Of a stretch of DNA of 64,000 bases, positions 25,945 through 39,930 are shown piece by piece (the first letter of the stretch is position 1; every line of letters starts with the position of its first letter). The stretch is from contig NC_071336.1 of the NCBI RefSeq assembly GCF_027744825.2, forward strand, positions 21,784,501-21,848,500, given 5' to 3'. This DNA is from Synchiropus splendidus. Its lineage: Eukaryota > Chordata > Actinopteri > Syngnathiformes > Callionymidae. The notes under the pieces are model-generated. The model saw only the letters and a program-made list of their open reading frames with translations, was not told the origin of the DNA and ran no database searches. A program made the position numbers and the translations under genes.

Positions 25945-28900
25945 CTGCAAATGTTAAAACACATTCAATCCTCACTACCCAAAATTTTATGTATGTAGGG
26001 AGAGACGATCGCTTACAACTTGAACTGTGGCATGGACTGGACTGCATCCAGTCAGGAGTAGCTCTGACAGAGACACAAGGAATCACAGAAGGGAGTTGTG
26101 AAAGTTGTCTATTGAATTGGTGACAAAAAATAACTTTTTTATTCATGAGAAGTGAATCTCACTCCAATCCGCAGCCGTCCTCACGCGGTGCGTTCCTTCA
26201 GAGGTCTGCGCAATACGCGCAAGTTTCGCTGTGTGTTTATTTTGCGTGATTACTGTGTTTCTTACGCAATAAAGTGATGTTTCGTTTCATCACGTGAGCT
26301 CACAAGATTTCTGGGTGGGAGGAGGAGCTCCTCGATCTGCGTTGGGATGAACTCCTTCTGTGTGGTGTGTTGAGATTATCAGGTCGCGTCGTAGATATAA
26401 TGATCAATCTGACTTTTTTAGGGGGTAGGGGGTCTAAACATTTTTGAAAATCCTTCTGTGTGTCAGGCCACACATAACAATTTTGCTAGTTGCAAGCAAA
26501 CAAACATAAGGACAAGCTGGTGGCAGCGCTACCAGTGAGGGAAGAACAAGAATCTCCTATTTTTTCTTCATTTATTTCTGTGTGTCAATTTCCTTCTTGT
26601 CTCTACTTTATTTTGGGACTTTTCAAATGAAGCTACTCTTCAATTGCACTTTCTCAACTTTCCTTTTTTTCTGTGTGAGTTTGTTTAATGGCAGTTTTCT
26701 TTGTTCCACTTGCGCTTCTCAAACCAGTTTTTCCAGAGAGCAGTTAGCACCGCACACATCTGCTGCGCAGCTTATCAGTGCGTACCTGACAAACAACCAC
26801 CTTCTGGTTAATTATCTCCTCATGAATAAAAAAAAAAAAACGTAACTCAATCGAAGTGGGCATAGATAGCTTCCCCAACTGTCATGCTTTATTACTATCA
26901 CTAGACACACACTGAGTGAGGAGAGCTACATTTCTGATGAACAATCTCAGACTCTCCAATATTTGTAGCAGTCTATGATTCTTAATGATCGACCGCTCTT
27001 CCTTCGCCTAACACAATATTTCTCTGTTTTCGTGTTTCCTTTTCCATCCAGCTCCTGCTTGTTTGATATATTAAGTTTCCATGACCGTTTTGTTGGAGAG
27101 AGCTATGGCCTCGATCAGTGACTAAATGTTTTCACTTACTATATGAAATCTGATCGACTGGAATTGGGTGTTTTCAAATGAGCATGACTGGTAGGCTTTC
27201 CCACAAACTAAATTTCCACCATGTGGAAGCTATTGTGTGCCGGTAAAAGGACTTTAAAATCCAATCTTTTACTGTTATTCACGTCAAAAAGACGTCATAC
27301 CATGAAGTTCTTAATGCACTCGATGACTTTGTGCTGAAAAAAAAAAAAGTTCTTCAAGAACGATGATACTTCATGTTCAGCAACAGATTCACTTCATGGC
27401 AGATGTTTAAATGAGCATATTTTATTCAAAATGATTTTTTTATTTAATTTGAGAATTGAGATTCTGTTATGGTTATGGTTTCTTTTGACTTCAATACGAG
27501 AATATAATAACGACAATTAAGCCATTTTGAATTTTATTTTATGAGACCATGTTGGGATGACCCATTTAGTTTTTCTTTCTTTCAGCGTCATTCACACCTG
27601 ACCTTAAGTTCTCACTGAGGATCAGCAGTCAAAGCCTGAAGAAAGTGACTAGGTTGACATAATGGTGGCAGAAGAGACTTGACTTTTCCTCTCTGGCTGC
27701 CTGGGAACTCCAATTTTCCAGGTGTTTTACAACACAATACTAAGGAAGCTCAGAGCTGCAAACAGCAAAACTATCTTTGGATCAACGTCACGTTATTTTG
27801 TGATTTGCTACTCCTTTTTTTTCCTGATACATATCACTTTATTTTGTAATATTATGTTATTTCATGATATTATCACTTTATTGCCTGAACATAAGAACAT
27901 GAAACAGTTTAAGGGCAAACTTGTGGCATTTTTACACAATGTGTATTGCAAAACAGCAGGATGAATCACAAAATAGAAATAAAATAAATCACAAAATAAT
28001 ACGATAGGTATCACTAAATACTGTGATACTGGCGATAATGTGTTGCCTCTGAGCTTATTACACAAAATACATGAAAACAAATATTTCTAAACAGGTTATA
28101 TAATTCAAGAGTCTAAAAGTGAGATGTTGTTATCTTTCTCCCCCCCCCCTCTCTCTCTACGTGTGTGTGGAAGCCTTGATAAAGTCAAATGAAACACATC
28201 ATTTCTCTTTAGATGTCTGTCTCGGTCAGATTTGTGATCAGCTTGTTGTATATTTGTGTGTTTGAAAGTGAACGCTGCCCTTCCGACGCACACTCTGGAC
28301 ATTAAATGGGCCCGGTTGGATCTGTATGCATCAGAATGTACATATCAATCTGCATTTTTACAATGCCTGACCAAAGAATCTATTTAAATTGAAATTAAAT
28401 ACTATTTTGCATCTTTGAAGCCATGCTGCCCTCTTTTATCTGACGCGGACATGTTTGTAAGGTTTGACTTCTGGACTTGTGGTCGGGTTAATTGCACTTG
28501 TTGGGAGGCTGCTAAGGTTTGTGCCCAGTGCTGAAAGACAAGACTTCTTTCATCAGGCCGAGGGATGGTGAGCATCTGTGAGCACAGACTCCAGCGGCGC
28601 TGCGACACACCACATGAGAGGGACGGGCAGAACTGATTTAGAACCAGTTTTGGGTCAGAAGTGGTTTGTTTATGAATGTCTGCTGGTCCGTGAAAACAGG
28701 AAGTCATTTTTACACAGCTGAACTTCGAGGATTGAGCGTGCCTCTGCAACATTGCACCCTGGTGGTTCATCCCAGATACAAGATTGCACAAGCATGAACA
28801 CGCTACAGTCCAGTAATTTTGGATCAACTCAATGCTTGGCCTCAGATGAAGCTCCCATGAAAGGAGTTAACAGCGGCAGACAGGAGATGAGATCCGGTAT

Positions 28901-30350
28901 AACTTTCTTCGGAAACCACCAAAGAATCCGACGAGGCGAGGAGCTGAAACCCCAGTCGCTTCAGCTGCAGAACCTTCTGACGCTGTAACATCAGCTTCAT
29001 GGTTGATGAAGCTTCAGGATTAGTGCACGCTTCCTTTGATGTAGGATGATGTGAGATGATTCGAGATGCTCAAGCTACATTGTCTCCTTTTTTATTAAGG
29101 ACAAACTTGATGGCTGACGTCAGCTTCAGAATGTAGTGTATAAAAACATAAATGTCATCATAGACCGATCTTTATATGAATGCAAAATAGATACAACTAA
29201 TGTTACACTGACGTACAGTGTGCAAACTATACTAGGGCCAGCAGGGGCGCTCCCCGGGGCTGGTGTCCACCAGGTACTTCACATCTTCACACCTGCAGCT
29301 ATTGCTCTTTAAAAGGACGCAGCCCTAGCTTATAAGAGAAGTGACCACATCGACCGTTTAGTATCAGTGTCCTTTGATGTTGGTCCACAAACCCATCATA
29401 AGGACAGACAATGACCAGCTTTAAGCAGGCGTGCCATAACATCTCTGCAAACGGCACATCCAAGTTTTCATTGTTGACGGCTATTCAGGTGTTTGGGCGT
29501 TCCACTCATGCCACTGCTGGTAGGAACAATTAGCTGGGAGAGAATTGGACGTGGAGTCCAAGTCATCTACAGTCTGAACGGGAGGGAGTTAGCGTCACTT
29601 CAGCGTCATATCACGCTGGTGCAGCCGGTGTCATTTCTTGTCCTCGATTTCTTAGCCTTGTCTTCGTGACATTTTCCACTCTGTACTCTGTGCATGCTCA
29701 AAACAGGAAATTGAGCTACAAATAAAAAGAGTCTGTCTCTCCAATTGACTGACACAGCCTCTAGGTGTAGCTGGGAAGGACGCAAAGCCATCAAAGGGGT
29801 ATCCAGCCATTCACAGTAACTGCATTATTTCAAAGAATATTTAGGACTAGTGCGTCACTGATATTGAATTTTTTTCAAAGCTCAATTTTTGTTGTTACAT
29901 TGTAATATTGTAATTCCCCCACCCCACCCCAAAAATGCATATCATGTCTCCATCTAGCCCCTCGTGGTTTGCACACTGCTGACATAACAAGTTGAACTTT
30001 CCCCAGCCCTGAGGGCCCGTTTTCTATTCCTACCCAGAAACACAGTGTGCAGTCAGGAGGTGGCTGCTGAGATGAAGATGCTCTGTATCTTTTTCAGTAC
30101 CATCTAACACTATTTTGATCTCCTTAAGCTAAAGCATGTGATGATCGAACAAGATACTTGTTAAAAAAAAATCTCTGGTAATGGATTAGTGACACTTGGT
30201 TGCCAACAGAAGGGAACTTGTGTCTTCAGATGATATATGTGTGTAAAAAGGCAAATGAGTCTTCATTTTCCTTTCGTGGCTTTTGGTGACTACATCTCCT
30301 CAATTTTCTGGAATTTATTGAAAATAAAATCACAGAAATACTGAGCAGAA
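25945..30350. other. Intergenic region tnfrsf11a to first dehydrogenase gene
   Basis: About 4.4 kb without a supported gene. It holds a CpG-containing patch at 26170-26300 with repeated GCGC/ACGC motifs, AT-rich stretches, and a 14-bp inverted repeat whose arms (TTATTTTGTGATTT, 27793-27806; its complement, 27986-27999) enclose about 180 bases. Open frames here are short and lack splice or homology support. Confidence 0.5.
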
Positions 30351-33300
30351 ATGCAAGCGATCAGGTAAGAAGAGTTCTTTTTTAAGGGAGTTCATATCTT
30401 TATGTAACAGCTTGCGATTGTTGCATCTTGTTTTATGAATACATTTTCTTTGCTCTTCTTCCAATGTCTTTGAGGTCTTTTTTAATCCCAAAATGGTCCT
30501 CCGATGTCCGTCTGGATGGGAAGACTGCTATAGTGACAGGCGCAAATACAGGGATTGGCAAAGAAACCGCCATGGACCTGGCTGGCAGAGGCAGGTTTTG
30601 TTTTTTCCAGATCATAGATATAAACAGCTGAAATAATGTGCTTGTGGCATCAGTAAAAAAGATAATCTAAAAGACAAACGGTTTCATGTAATTATTGAAA
30701 TTTTATTTTAGATAATGTATAAATAAATGAATTCTATTTACAACAAGTTGGGCAACTAAAATAAAAAATAAAATTCAAGTGGTTGAAGAGTGGAAATCAA
30801 TGGAAAACAAAGGGCTTTAACCGACTGCAGCGCCGAACAATGAAAGCTGCTCAGTGTCTCCACAGGAGCCCGGGTGATCCTGGCGTGTCGGGAAATGGCC
30901 AAAGGTGAGCAGGCAGCCCGTGACATCATGAGGCAGGTGAAAGAAGCCAAGGTTGTCGCCAGGCATCTGGATCTGGCCGACACCAAATCCATCTGCCAGT
31001 TTGCAGAGCAGATCTACAACAGTGAGTGACACAGACCTCTGATATACGAGTGAGAGTTGAGTGACAGACCTGTGCTCTCAGCTGAAAAGTCTCTGCACTT
31101 CCTGATCAACAACGCTGGAGTTGCTATGTGTCCTTACGCCACGACTGCCGATGGGTTTGAGATGCAGTTCGGAGTGAATCACTTGGGTAATTTAGTTGCT
31201 ATAAGATGAGCAGCTTCATCTGTACCCATTGATGATGCCATAGTTTTGTTTTGTTTTTAGGACACTTCTTCCTAACCTTCCTGCTGCTCGACCTGTTGAA
31301 GCATTCCGCACCATCTCGGGTCATCAACTTGTCCTCCGGAGCTCATGCGATGGGTAAAATCCAGTTCGACGACCTGAGTGGAGATAAAAACTATCACCCT
31401 GTCAGGGCCTACGCACAGAGCAAGCTGGCCAACGTGCTCTTCACCAGAGAGCTGGCTAAAAGGACGGAAGGTATGCACACAGTTATGCACTCACAGCGTC
31501 ACTGACGCAGCATGTGAAATTGATCTGCACCCGCTCCAGTGTGAGAGTCTCATGTTTTGACCACAACTGCTCTGGGCAGGAACAGCTCGGGCCAATGCTT
31601 CATTCATGACAACATACACTATGCTCGGCCACGGTTAAGAGCAGCTATTGTGACAGCAGGATGACAAACTCACTCACTCTTTTTTAGCCTCCAGATCTTC
31701 TGTATGGAATTCCGCCAGTGGCCAAAATTCGTAATTAACGTGGAAATGAAAACAGAAAATAAATAAATAAAAAACAAAACTGGAATTACACAACATGGAA
31801 AATAAGGGGAAAAAAAGTGGCATTTTATATGTTTGAAAATTGAATATACATAGGCCCATTCCCATTTCTCACCCTTAACACCAGCACCTCCACTATGAAG
31901 TGTCCCCCAACGACGACGTGAGAAGTGACTGGCGTCCCTAAAAATTGGCACAACACTTCATGATGTTGCGCTTTACTTACGTCACGCATAAGACAATGTC
32001 ATCGGCTGCAGTGGTTTGTTTTGTTTACTGTTTATCGAGAGTTCAATACGTTTTAGAACATACGTTTCGCAACCTTTTGCATCAACGCTGATAATCGTAC
32101 TTTGTTTGGTGAACCAACGGAGAAGACATGGGCGCAGCTGAAGATGGCTTCGCCACTATTTTTGTGATACTCTGTTAGTGGTATATCAATGTTAACACTA
32201 GCCTGGATGCTAGTCGACTGTTGTTTGTTAAGAAGAAGTAATAACATACTCATAAATGTTGTATGTAATTTTGTCAGACATGGTCGAAGTCACAAACGTG
32301 TGATACAAGGAGAAAGTAAACACACCAAACAGTAGTCCTTGTTACTGACATGTCCCTGTTGTCCCATTGTTTTCAAGTGATGTTATTCAATTCACACTTG
32401 GGTATCCTGGGAATCTGTCCGCACTTTGTCATGGCTGTCTATGTGATCAGACCCAGGTGCAATGTGTGCTGGCTGACAGAAGGATCGTGAATCTGGAAAC
32501 AAATATACTTGACAACAAATTATTAAACAAATTTATCCACTTGCTTAAATCTGCATGGAAGTGCGGAGGGAAAAGCACACATGGAGGATGCCTTCACATT
32601 ACATCTAAAATGAGATGCTTTCCTGCCCACGATCTTCTGGAGCCACGTCACCACTTACTTCTGCTCTATTTGTACTTAATGGTCGCTGCTGTGGTTTGTA
32701 ATTCCCAGCTCTCGGAGTGATGGCTTATGCAGTGGACCCTGGTCCAGTCAACAGTGACATCACAAGGCATATGCGGCGCCCCGTAGCTAGATTCATTAAA
32801 AGGGTTGCCTTCCTCATCAAGACGTCTGCAGAAGGAGCCTACACCACCATCTACTGTGTTGTGACCCCTGAACAGCAGATGCTGACGGGAGGATTTTACA
32901 AGTAAGTTTTGGTGCCTTGGGGCCACACTGCGGGTTCAATTCCAGGGTCGGACCGGTGGCCTTTCTGCATGGAGTTTGCATGTTCTCCCTGTGTGTGGGT
33001 TTTCTCCGAGTTCTCCGGTTTCCTCCCACAGTCCAAAGACATGCTCGCTAGTTTAACTGGACACTCTAGAACCACCTCAAGGTGTGCGTTTGAATGGGGT
33101 GTGTGCCCTGCGATCGACTGGCAGTCTGTCCAGGGTGTATTCCTGCCTCCCGCCCAATGACTGCAGGGATAGGCTCCAGCACTCCCCACAACCCTGAACA
33201 GGACTAAGCATTGGTTAACTGACAATGCATGTATGTTTTGGTGGCTTTTCAGTGTCACATGATAACAACCAGGTAACAGCCAGGTGAAGTTCATGGTTGA

Positions 33301-33711
33301 ATACAGACACTGTGTGGCAGAATTCCGTGGCTTATTTTAAGTCTCTGTCAGAGATATGTCATACCTCAAAAGTAGAGCTGCTGCTGTGTTACACACTTTC
33401 GACGGGCATCATGGCAGGATCACACCTTTAAATCAGTGCAGGTCTAGTCATGAAACAGCACCAGGCAGACCTGGAACTGTAAGAAGACACGGCCTCTCCT
33501 GAGACCTTACAAGTTTTCATCCTTGCGACGAGAATGTAAGCAGATGACGGCCGTGGAGAGATGTTTCTTAGCAAGAATCGCAGTGACTCACTTCTCTTCT
33601 GACCACAGGGACTGTGCCAGGTCCAGCAGCTGCAGAGCGGGTCAGGATGATGGCACGGCCCTCAAGCTGTGGGCAGTGAGCTGCCACTTGCTGGGCATCC
33701 GCTGGAAATGA
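30351..33711 (+). CDS. RDH11/12-like short-chain dehydrogenase, copy A
   Basis: A classical SDR of the retinol dehydrogenase 11/12 group: NADP(H)-linked interconversion of retinol or other aldehydes and alcohols. Exons 30351-30364, 30475-30590, 30866-31021, 31082-31186, 31261-31470, 32709-32901 and 33609-33711 give 298 residues. Seen: cofactor motif TGANTGIG (26-33), NNAG (105-108), catalytic Ser156, Tyr181 and Lys185, and C-terminal LLGIRWK. The tiny first exon (MQAIR) was chosen because its two-base overhang fits the phase of exon 2 and mirrors the neighbour gene. The N-terminus therefore lacks the membrane anchor of human RDH12. After exon 2 the donor is GC, not GT. The family's HPG motif before the substrate loop reads DPG here. 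It lies 1.3 kb upstream of copy B on the same strand. Exact orthology and substrate are not determinable. Confidence 0.9.
30591..30592 (+). other. Non-canonical GC splice donor, intron 2 of copy A
   Basis: The exon ends GGCAGAG followed by GCAGGT. Only this cut keeps the frame into the next exon (GAGCCCGGG, residues ARVILACRE) and gives the same 116-base exon as in copy B. The GT six bases downstream would shift the frame. Exonic AG before GC and the downstream AGGT agree with the known GC-AG class. Confidence 0.85.
32912..33231 (+). repeat. SINE-like repeat with tRNA-like head, plus orientation
   Basis: It lies in the last intron of dehydrogenase copy A. The 5' part has GGGTTCAATTCC, close to a pol III B box. 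Next come TTTGCATGTTCTCCCTGTGT, GGTTTCCTCCCACAGTCC and the tail block CTGTCCAGGGTGTATTCCTG. The last block is shared with the fragment at 18071-18196. This is a very abundant teleost repeat; family name not asserted. Confidence 0.8.
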
Positions 33712-33821
33712 AGAGTGGCGAGCAGCGAGAGCGTTGCATCAGTCAGAATATGGTACAAACATGAAGCTTAAATGATGTTTTAATGAAACAATGTAATGGG
33801 GACAAAGAGAGTAGAATCAAA

Positions 33822-33827
33822 AATAAA
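33822..33827 (+). terminator. Poly(A) signal of dehydrogenase copy A
   Basis: A perfect AATAAA lies 110 bases after the stop codon of copy A. It gives a compact 3' UTR that ends well before the CpG-rich 5' region of copy B. Confidence 0.65.
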
Positions 33828-34559
33828 TATAATTGTGATTCATCAATTAAATGAAAGATGTTTTGAGTGGTTTGTAATCAACATACTGTTTGTTTGGGGT
33901 TTTTTTTGTATGACAGAAGCCACTGTTGTGTCATGAGTAGAGACTATGGAGTGATCAAGTACTTGTGGAAGGAAGAGATGTAGCTGTTAGGTTGTATTAG
34001 CAGTACGATAGAATTGATAGTTGTATTTCATGACGTATGAGATTAAATTTACCACTATATATTGCAAGTAGTCGCAGTAGAATGTCATCAAATTGTGTGC
34101 TACTTGCACTAAATAGTAGTGATGGATCTAGTCGATGCATATTAAGTAGACTTTTCTGTCCTTTTAGCTCCACAACAGTCATAGAATATAATGTGGCCCC
34201 ATGAGGAATTGAATTGCCCTCTGTTTTAAGTCAACATTAATGGGCAAAGCACACAAAAATATAAATGTGGCGTTAATGAGGCAATAAATTAATCATGAAT
34301 AAAGTAAAAATGATGAGTAACACTAGAAAAAAATATATATGTCTAGTGGCAAATGAGAAAGATTTTTGAATGACCGTTTTATACATGTTTTGTTATTGTG
34401 GCTGAAACAAAAGTCCTCAATAAAAAGTTTGGAGTAATACAAAAGCCACCATTTTAATTGATGACAGTGTATCACACATCATGGTTATAGGATTCTACAG
34501 ACGGCAATCGTGCGGTGGTACTTTAAGTAGTTGTAGTTGTAGTAAGGACGAAGATTGAA

Positions 34560-35026
34560 AGGAGAGGAGAGACAGCAAACGCTGCAGAGACAACAGCGCG
34601 TCCTTACGCTCACTCGCAGTGTCCTGATCTTTTGTTGAGCATTGGCACCATCGTGTGGTCACAGCGACACACTGCAGGCGCCCGGTTCACACTTCGTCCT
34701 CGCTCAAGTTTGAACAAGCCTTTTGTTTTTTTGCACCGGTGCGTCTGTGGATCACACCGCTGGCGAGGAACAAGGTGAGCAACAGCAGGCGGCAGTGGAG
34801 CGAGTTCCGGCAGTTCCTGCCGCTAAAACTTGTGAGGCAATTAAACCGCGCAGCCCGTCTCCTGATTGGTCCACACCCCCTGACACACGCACGGCAACAG
34901 CGGGGAGGGGGAGCGATGACAAACGCGAGAGCCACATTGACGTGAGGAGTGCGGAACACCCCAAAAGCTCCGCTGTTCACTTCTGGCTCAGGAGCTTGGC
35001 CGCGGCTGAGGTGATCGGGGGCAACT
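34560..35026 (+). promoter_or_regulatory. CpG-rich promoter and 5' UTR region of dehydrogenase copy B
   Basis: This stretch is clearly richer in G+C and CpG than its surroundings. It contains an inverted CCAAT box (ATTGG, 34865-34869), an adjacent CCACACCCCC GT-box and a GGGGAGGGGG Sp1-type site. A possible 5' UTR splice donor (AAG|GTGAGC) is at 34771. A short upstream ORF, ATG at 34916 to the stop ending at 34945, encodes nine residues ahead of the main ATG at 35027. Element calls are motif matches only; no TATA box is seen. Confidence 0.5.
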
Positions 35027-38000
35027 ATGTATTGCAGGTACGGCTCTGCTCCGACGCATTTGAATGGCAGACAGTCTGGTGCGGTTCTGGTGCTCCACCA
35101 CTTTCCCCAGATCCCTGTTGTGTTTCCATGTGCTGCAAGTGTAGTGGCTTAACAACAAGCATTGTTTATGTTGTATTTATACATGTTGAAAGGTGTGGTT
35201 TTTTTGCGATGGTTTCTGGAGGTGATGTTTCCCCAATTTCCTGTGATTTTCAGGCCTGTTTGCTGTAACCGGTGGTCATCTGAGGAGAGGCTTGATGGCC
35301 AAACTGTCATCATCACCGGAGCAAACACCGGGATTGGCAAGGAGACAGCCAGGGATCTGGCCCGGAGAGGTACCTCTTACTTTTCATATATGTCTCCGAA
35401 CCTCCACCCACAGTCAGATTCATGCATTCCACCCTTGCCATTGGAATTATGGTCCTGGGTAGATTAGCTGATTCAAAGCTGCGTGGCGTGACAAGAACCC
35501 AGAGCTCAAGCCAAAGAGCCAAGTTAAATCCCCATTCTCAAATTCATGCTTGCATTGGTCCAGTGGTTTCAATCTGCATCCTCCATTTTTAGGCCCAATG
35601 AATCTTCCGTCCATGACGATGGCATGTTAAGGGAATGTTGTTTTACCAAATGACACTGATGGAAGACAGACGAGCCATTAAGGGACAGAGGGAGCATTGT
35701 CTGCTCCCCTCCCGAGCCAGACAGGCAACAAAAGGAAAGATGGGACGTGCGCACACACACTCACACACACACACAGATAAGAAAACTGGCGGCTCTGCAT
35801 GTGCAATTCAGTTTGTTCATTCATCTTGAAAAGCCCAGTATGGCATCCACCACCAGGTTTCACAGTTTTTATGGATTACCATAGTTGCACATTACGACAA
35901 CAACAAAAAAACAAAACAAAGAAAAGCATGAGCAACACAGCATCACGACCAATGGGAAGACAGAATGGTCACTGAAGTTTGCGCAGCTGGGTAATTCAGT
36001 CAAACTAGGACGGCACCTTCCTGAAAATCCGATCAGTCGGCTGTGATTCGATTTCTTATGATTCATGAGGAAAGCTGCTGGTTCGCCATGTGGAATGAGT
36101 CAAAGTGCAGTCATTCATCATCCGTACGGAAAGTTATTATTCCCTAATTTGACGCAAATGTCAACAAAATGAGAGCTGATCCCCACACACAGTCTGAGGG
36201 ATCATTTCCTGCTCAGAAAATTAAAAAAAAGCTGACTATTTTTGTATCTGACTGAGGACGGTTTCCACTGTATTTAGGAGACAAACAAAGGCACAAACAA
36301 GCAAACACGCATTCCATGTTGTGTTCTGCGTCACTGTTTGTGTAGGGTTGGTTGCCTCCTGCCTCCATGCACAACACAATGTGTGTATTTGTGTGTGTGC
36401 CCGAGAGCCTTCGGAGCTACTGCGGACTCATTAAGTATTTGAATATTGCGTCACTGATGCCTGGGAATGAGGTTGTTCATGCGAGTGCAGCACAAAGGAA
36501 AGACACCACCTGGGAACTGAAAACAATGAGAAGGAGATCAAAAGTAAGTTGAAGGATTCGGCCCACTGACCCATTTCATAGACTCGAAATAGAAGGGACA
36601 CAACTTCTGAAACCCGACATGAAAGTTTATATCAACTATTTCTCTGTTTCACTTGTTTAGCATGTTGGAGAATAATTTACTGAATATAACTATATAAGTA
36701 TATAGAAAAACTGAGTACTTATATAAGTGGAGTGATGAATAAAAAGTCTCATCCGCACACGTTGTTAGTACCTGTCGCAGAAAAATGTTAGTAAGTTTGC
36801 TTCCGGATGCATTGCTGACATGATGTGTGCTGAGCCATTTTGAACTTTTTGAAATAATGTTGAATCTGTAAAATCTGAAACACAGACATTGTACACAAAA
36901 TTAACCAACAAACAATATAAAAGTGGGACACATTGTTGTGCAATGACATAACAAAACAACATAATCAAACAACAAATAATGTTGGTGGATAAATGATGTT
37001 CTTCTTTTTTTCTTTCTTTACTTGACGGTTCCCCCCTTTTTTCATAACAACATAACTGCTCGATGATAGATGGATGTGTTAAAACAAAATTAAAAATGTT
37101 CACTTAGATTCAGCTTTCAAATATTTTGATGAGACATTACACTACTATTATATCATTAGAATGCATATAATATTTTTTAGAGACAATCAGTCATTTTATT
37201 CACATATATGTGAAGATTTTGTTTCTAAATCTTGATGGATAAAAAGTCAGTCTTAAAAATAAATAAATAACTGTGCCAAATTTCAGTGTGAAAATATTCA
37301 GTATCTTAATTTGGAAGAAAATCTGTCGCACCACAGACATGTTCACACTGAGAATATCACCTCCCAAAGGTGTTAAAGTTAAATTTATAAAAAAAATATG
37401 TTCAACGCTGTTTAGAGGGTGGGACTTTTTTGTTCAGTTTTCGAGCGGTTGACTCGAATTAAATGTGTTGTTTCAGTGGACAAAATGCCGTCATCAGCGT
37501 AGAAGAAAACTTAGACATAAACTTGCCAATCCTGAACAGAGAAGGTGTTTTGACATCATGTGACAGAGGTAAAAAGGTTATTGATGTGTCGTCCAGTTGC
37601 TGAGCGACTCTGAAAAAGACATTTTGAAAACAGCTCCGTCTCTGAGGACAGCTGAATGGTGTTTGTCTCTCTTTGTCCAGGTGCTCGTATAATTATGGCC
37701 TGCAGAGACCTGGAGAGGGCAGAGGAGGCCCGGGCCGAGATCTTGGAGGACACAGGAAATGAGAATGTGGTGACCAGGAAATTGGATCTGTCTGACACCA
37801 AGTCCATTCGAGCATTTGCCGATCTCATCATCAAGGGTAGCTGAAGCCTAGCACTTGATGGGTGAGAGCCATTTGAAAGTCTATGACAAGTCTATGACTT
37901 CTTTTTCAGAGGAGAAGCAGGTGAATATACTCATTAACAACGCTGGCATCATGATGTGTCCTTATTCCAAGACTCTGGATGGATTTGAGATGCAGCTGGG

Positions 38001-39860
38001 AGTCAACCATTTAGGTAAGTCAGTGTGGGCTCATGAATTCTGGCTGGATTGCTGTGGTTTTGATTCATATCTCTCTGGTTTGGTAGTTTGAATGCGGAGA
38101 TTCAGACACGTTCCTTTGATGAATCATATGTTGTTGCTGTGAGCTGGCTGCTGAATAATAAGTGTTAAAGCCTTCAGTCAGTGGGATGATGCCCTTAAAT
38201 CCCATTTTACAGGATAAAGTGCAGTATATCTATAAGGAGCAATTTGGTGGAGGGAAATGCCAATATTGGTAGTTTAGAGGAGAGATAATTCCTCGTCTGA
38301 ACTGGAGAAGTTGCGCTGAAAATGACAGGAAAAGCTATGGATGAGGAGTGACGACAAAGACCTGGCGCCGATGACATTCTTGGCCACCAGCAGAGGGATT
38401 AAACTAGCATGGGAGCTGAGGAAGTCTACTCATGATCCACTATTGTTTTCTGTGTTTGTTCCCCTTGATGTCCGTGTTTCTGAAAGCTTCGTTCATCGTG
38501 TTAAAACACTTCATAAAACAGGGGATAGGTTGTATCCAGACAGCCATCGGTTCCTACTAAATTGATGGGATTTTTTGCTTCATCCGTTGTGAATGGATTT
38601 TGTGATCTGTAGTTCCTTTTGCACAGCTTCTCCCAACGGGCTAGAAACAGGAAAAACCTGACTATATTAAGCACAGAAGTGATCAACTTCCAACAATAAC
38701 AATGTGTTGTTATTGTTCCTATGTAGTTGAGGCTGCTTGGTACGACATGGTACGGTATGCAGCGGAGTGAACGTCACCGGTGGCTTGGTGGTTACGACAC
38801 CGTGTTTTCAGCATGAGTTTGAACTTCATTTCTGCCATGAGCACATCTTGTGCAGTTGTTTTATTGATTTAATTGTATGCTGTGTGTTTATGAAAGTCAT
38901 GAGAAATGAGGTCATTGGCAGAGATAATACTTGGTGGGTGCCTGCAGACACCTGGACGATCAACTTTCCTTCTCATACTGACCCTTCAATATGAGCCTGC
39001 AATGGTTGGAAAGCTTTGCGTTGCAAGCTTCTTATTCGGATCATTTATTTCCTGTGATTCTATTTAGTCGACTGCTTCGTCCCTTCACAGAGTCATGGGG
39101 GTTTATCCCATATGCTCAGTTGACTTGTGATGCAAATTTAGGTTTACTTAAACCTGTTAGCAGTAATAAATGTGTCGCTTTTGATAAACTACTATTGAAT
39201 TGATCAGCCAGCACATACTCTCCTTTTACAGATGCATGTATCTCCTGATGTTTGTCATTGATCAGACTCCGATATAACACCTTTATTTTTGGGTTCAGCT
39301 GCCCACTGCTGTGTTTACACATTGACTGCCCATCGATTCGATTCCAAATCTGGCTCTGTAACACATGATGTTCCAGGTTGATGCAAAATAAATTGCAGGC
39401 TCTGAGCTGTCGGTGTCCTCACTGGTTCCAGTCTAATGATTTGGTTTTCTCCTCGCTGATATTTTTATCCGGGTCTTGACGTGACAGGAACAAGCTGTGC
39501 CAGAACACGCTCGCCCACACACACGCATGTCCTCACACACATGGTGAGAAACACATACATTGGAGGTGGGATGGTAAACTTCCTCTTGCTCCACGTATTT
39601 GTCTTCACTGACGTCAATATGAGGGACAGGAAGTGTGGAACAATGGTGGGGGTAGAACAGTCCGACATCGGGGGAACAAGCCAAATTTTGACAGATGGGC
39701 TTGAGGATGGTAAGTTACTTATTCGTAATAAGAAATAATTTGGAAGTGGAAAATGCATTTTGTAAATGTATCTTGGAAAGTGCTTTGGCCATGAAAACCC
39801 CCATATAATAATAGTAATACAACAACAATAATAATAATAATATAATAATAATAATAATAC

Positions 39861-39930
<70 letters not shown>

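Noticed and set aside
34723..35268. A 181-codon plus-strand frame in the copy B promoter region
   Set aside because: It is an alternative frame across the CpG-rich leader and intron 1. The real reading is the short exon ending at 35037, supported by phase and by copy A.
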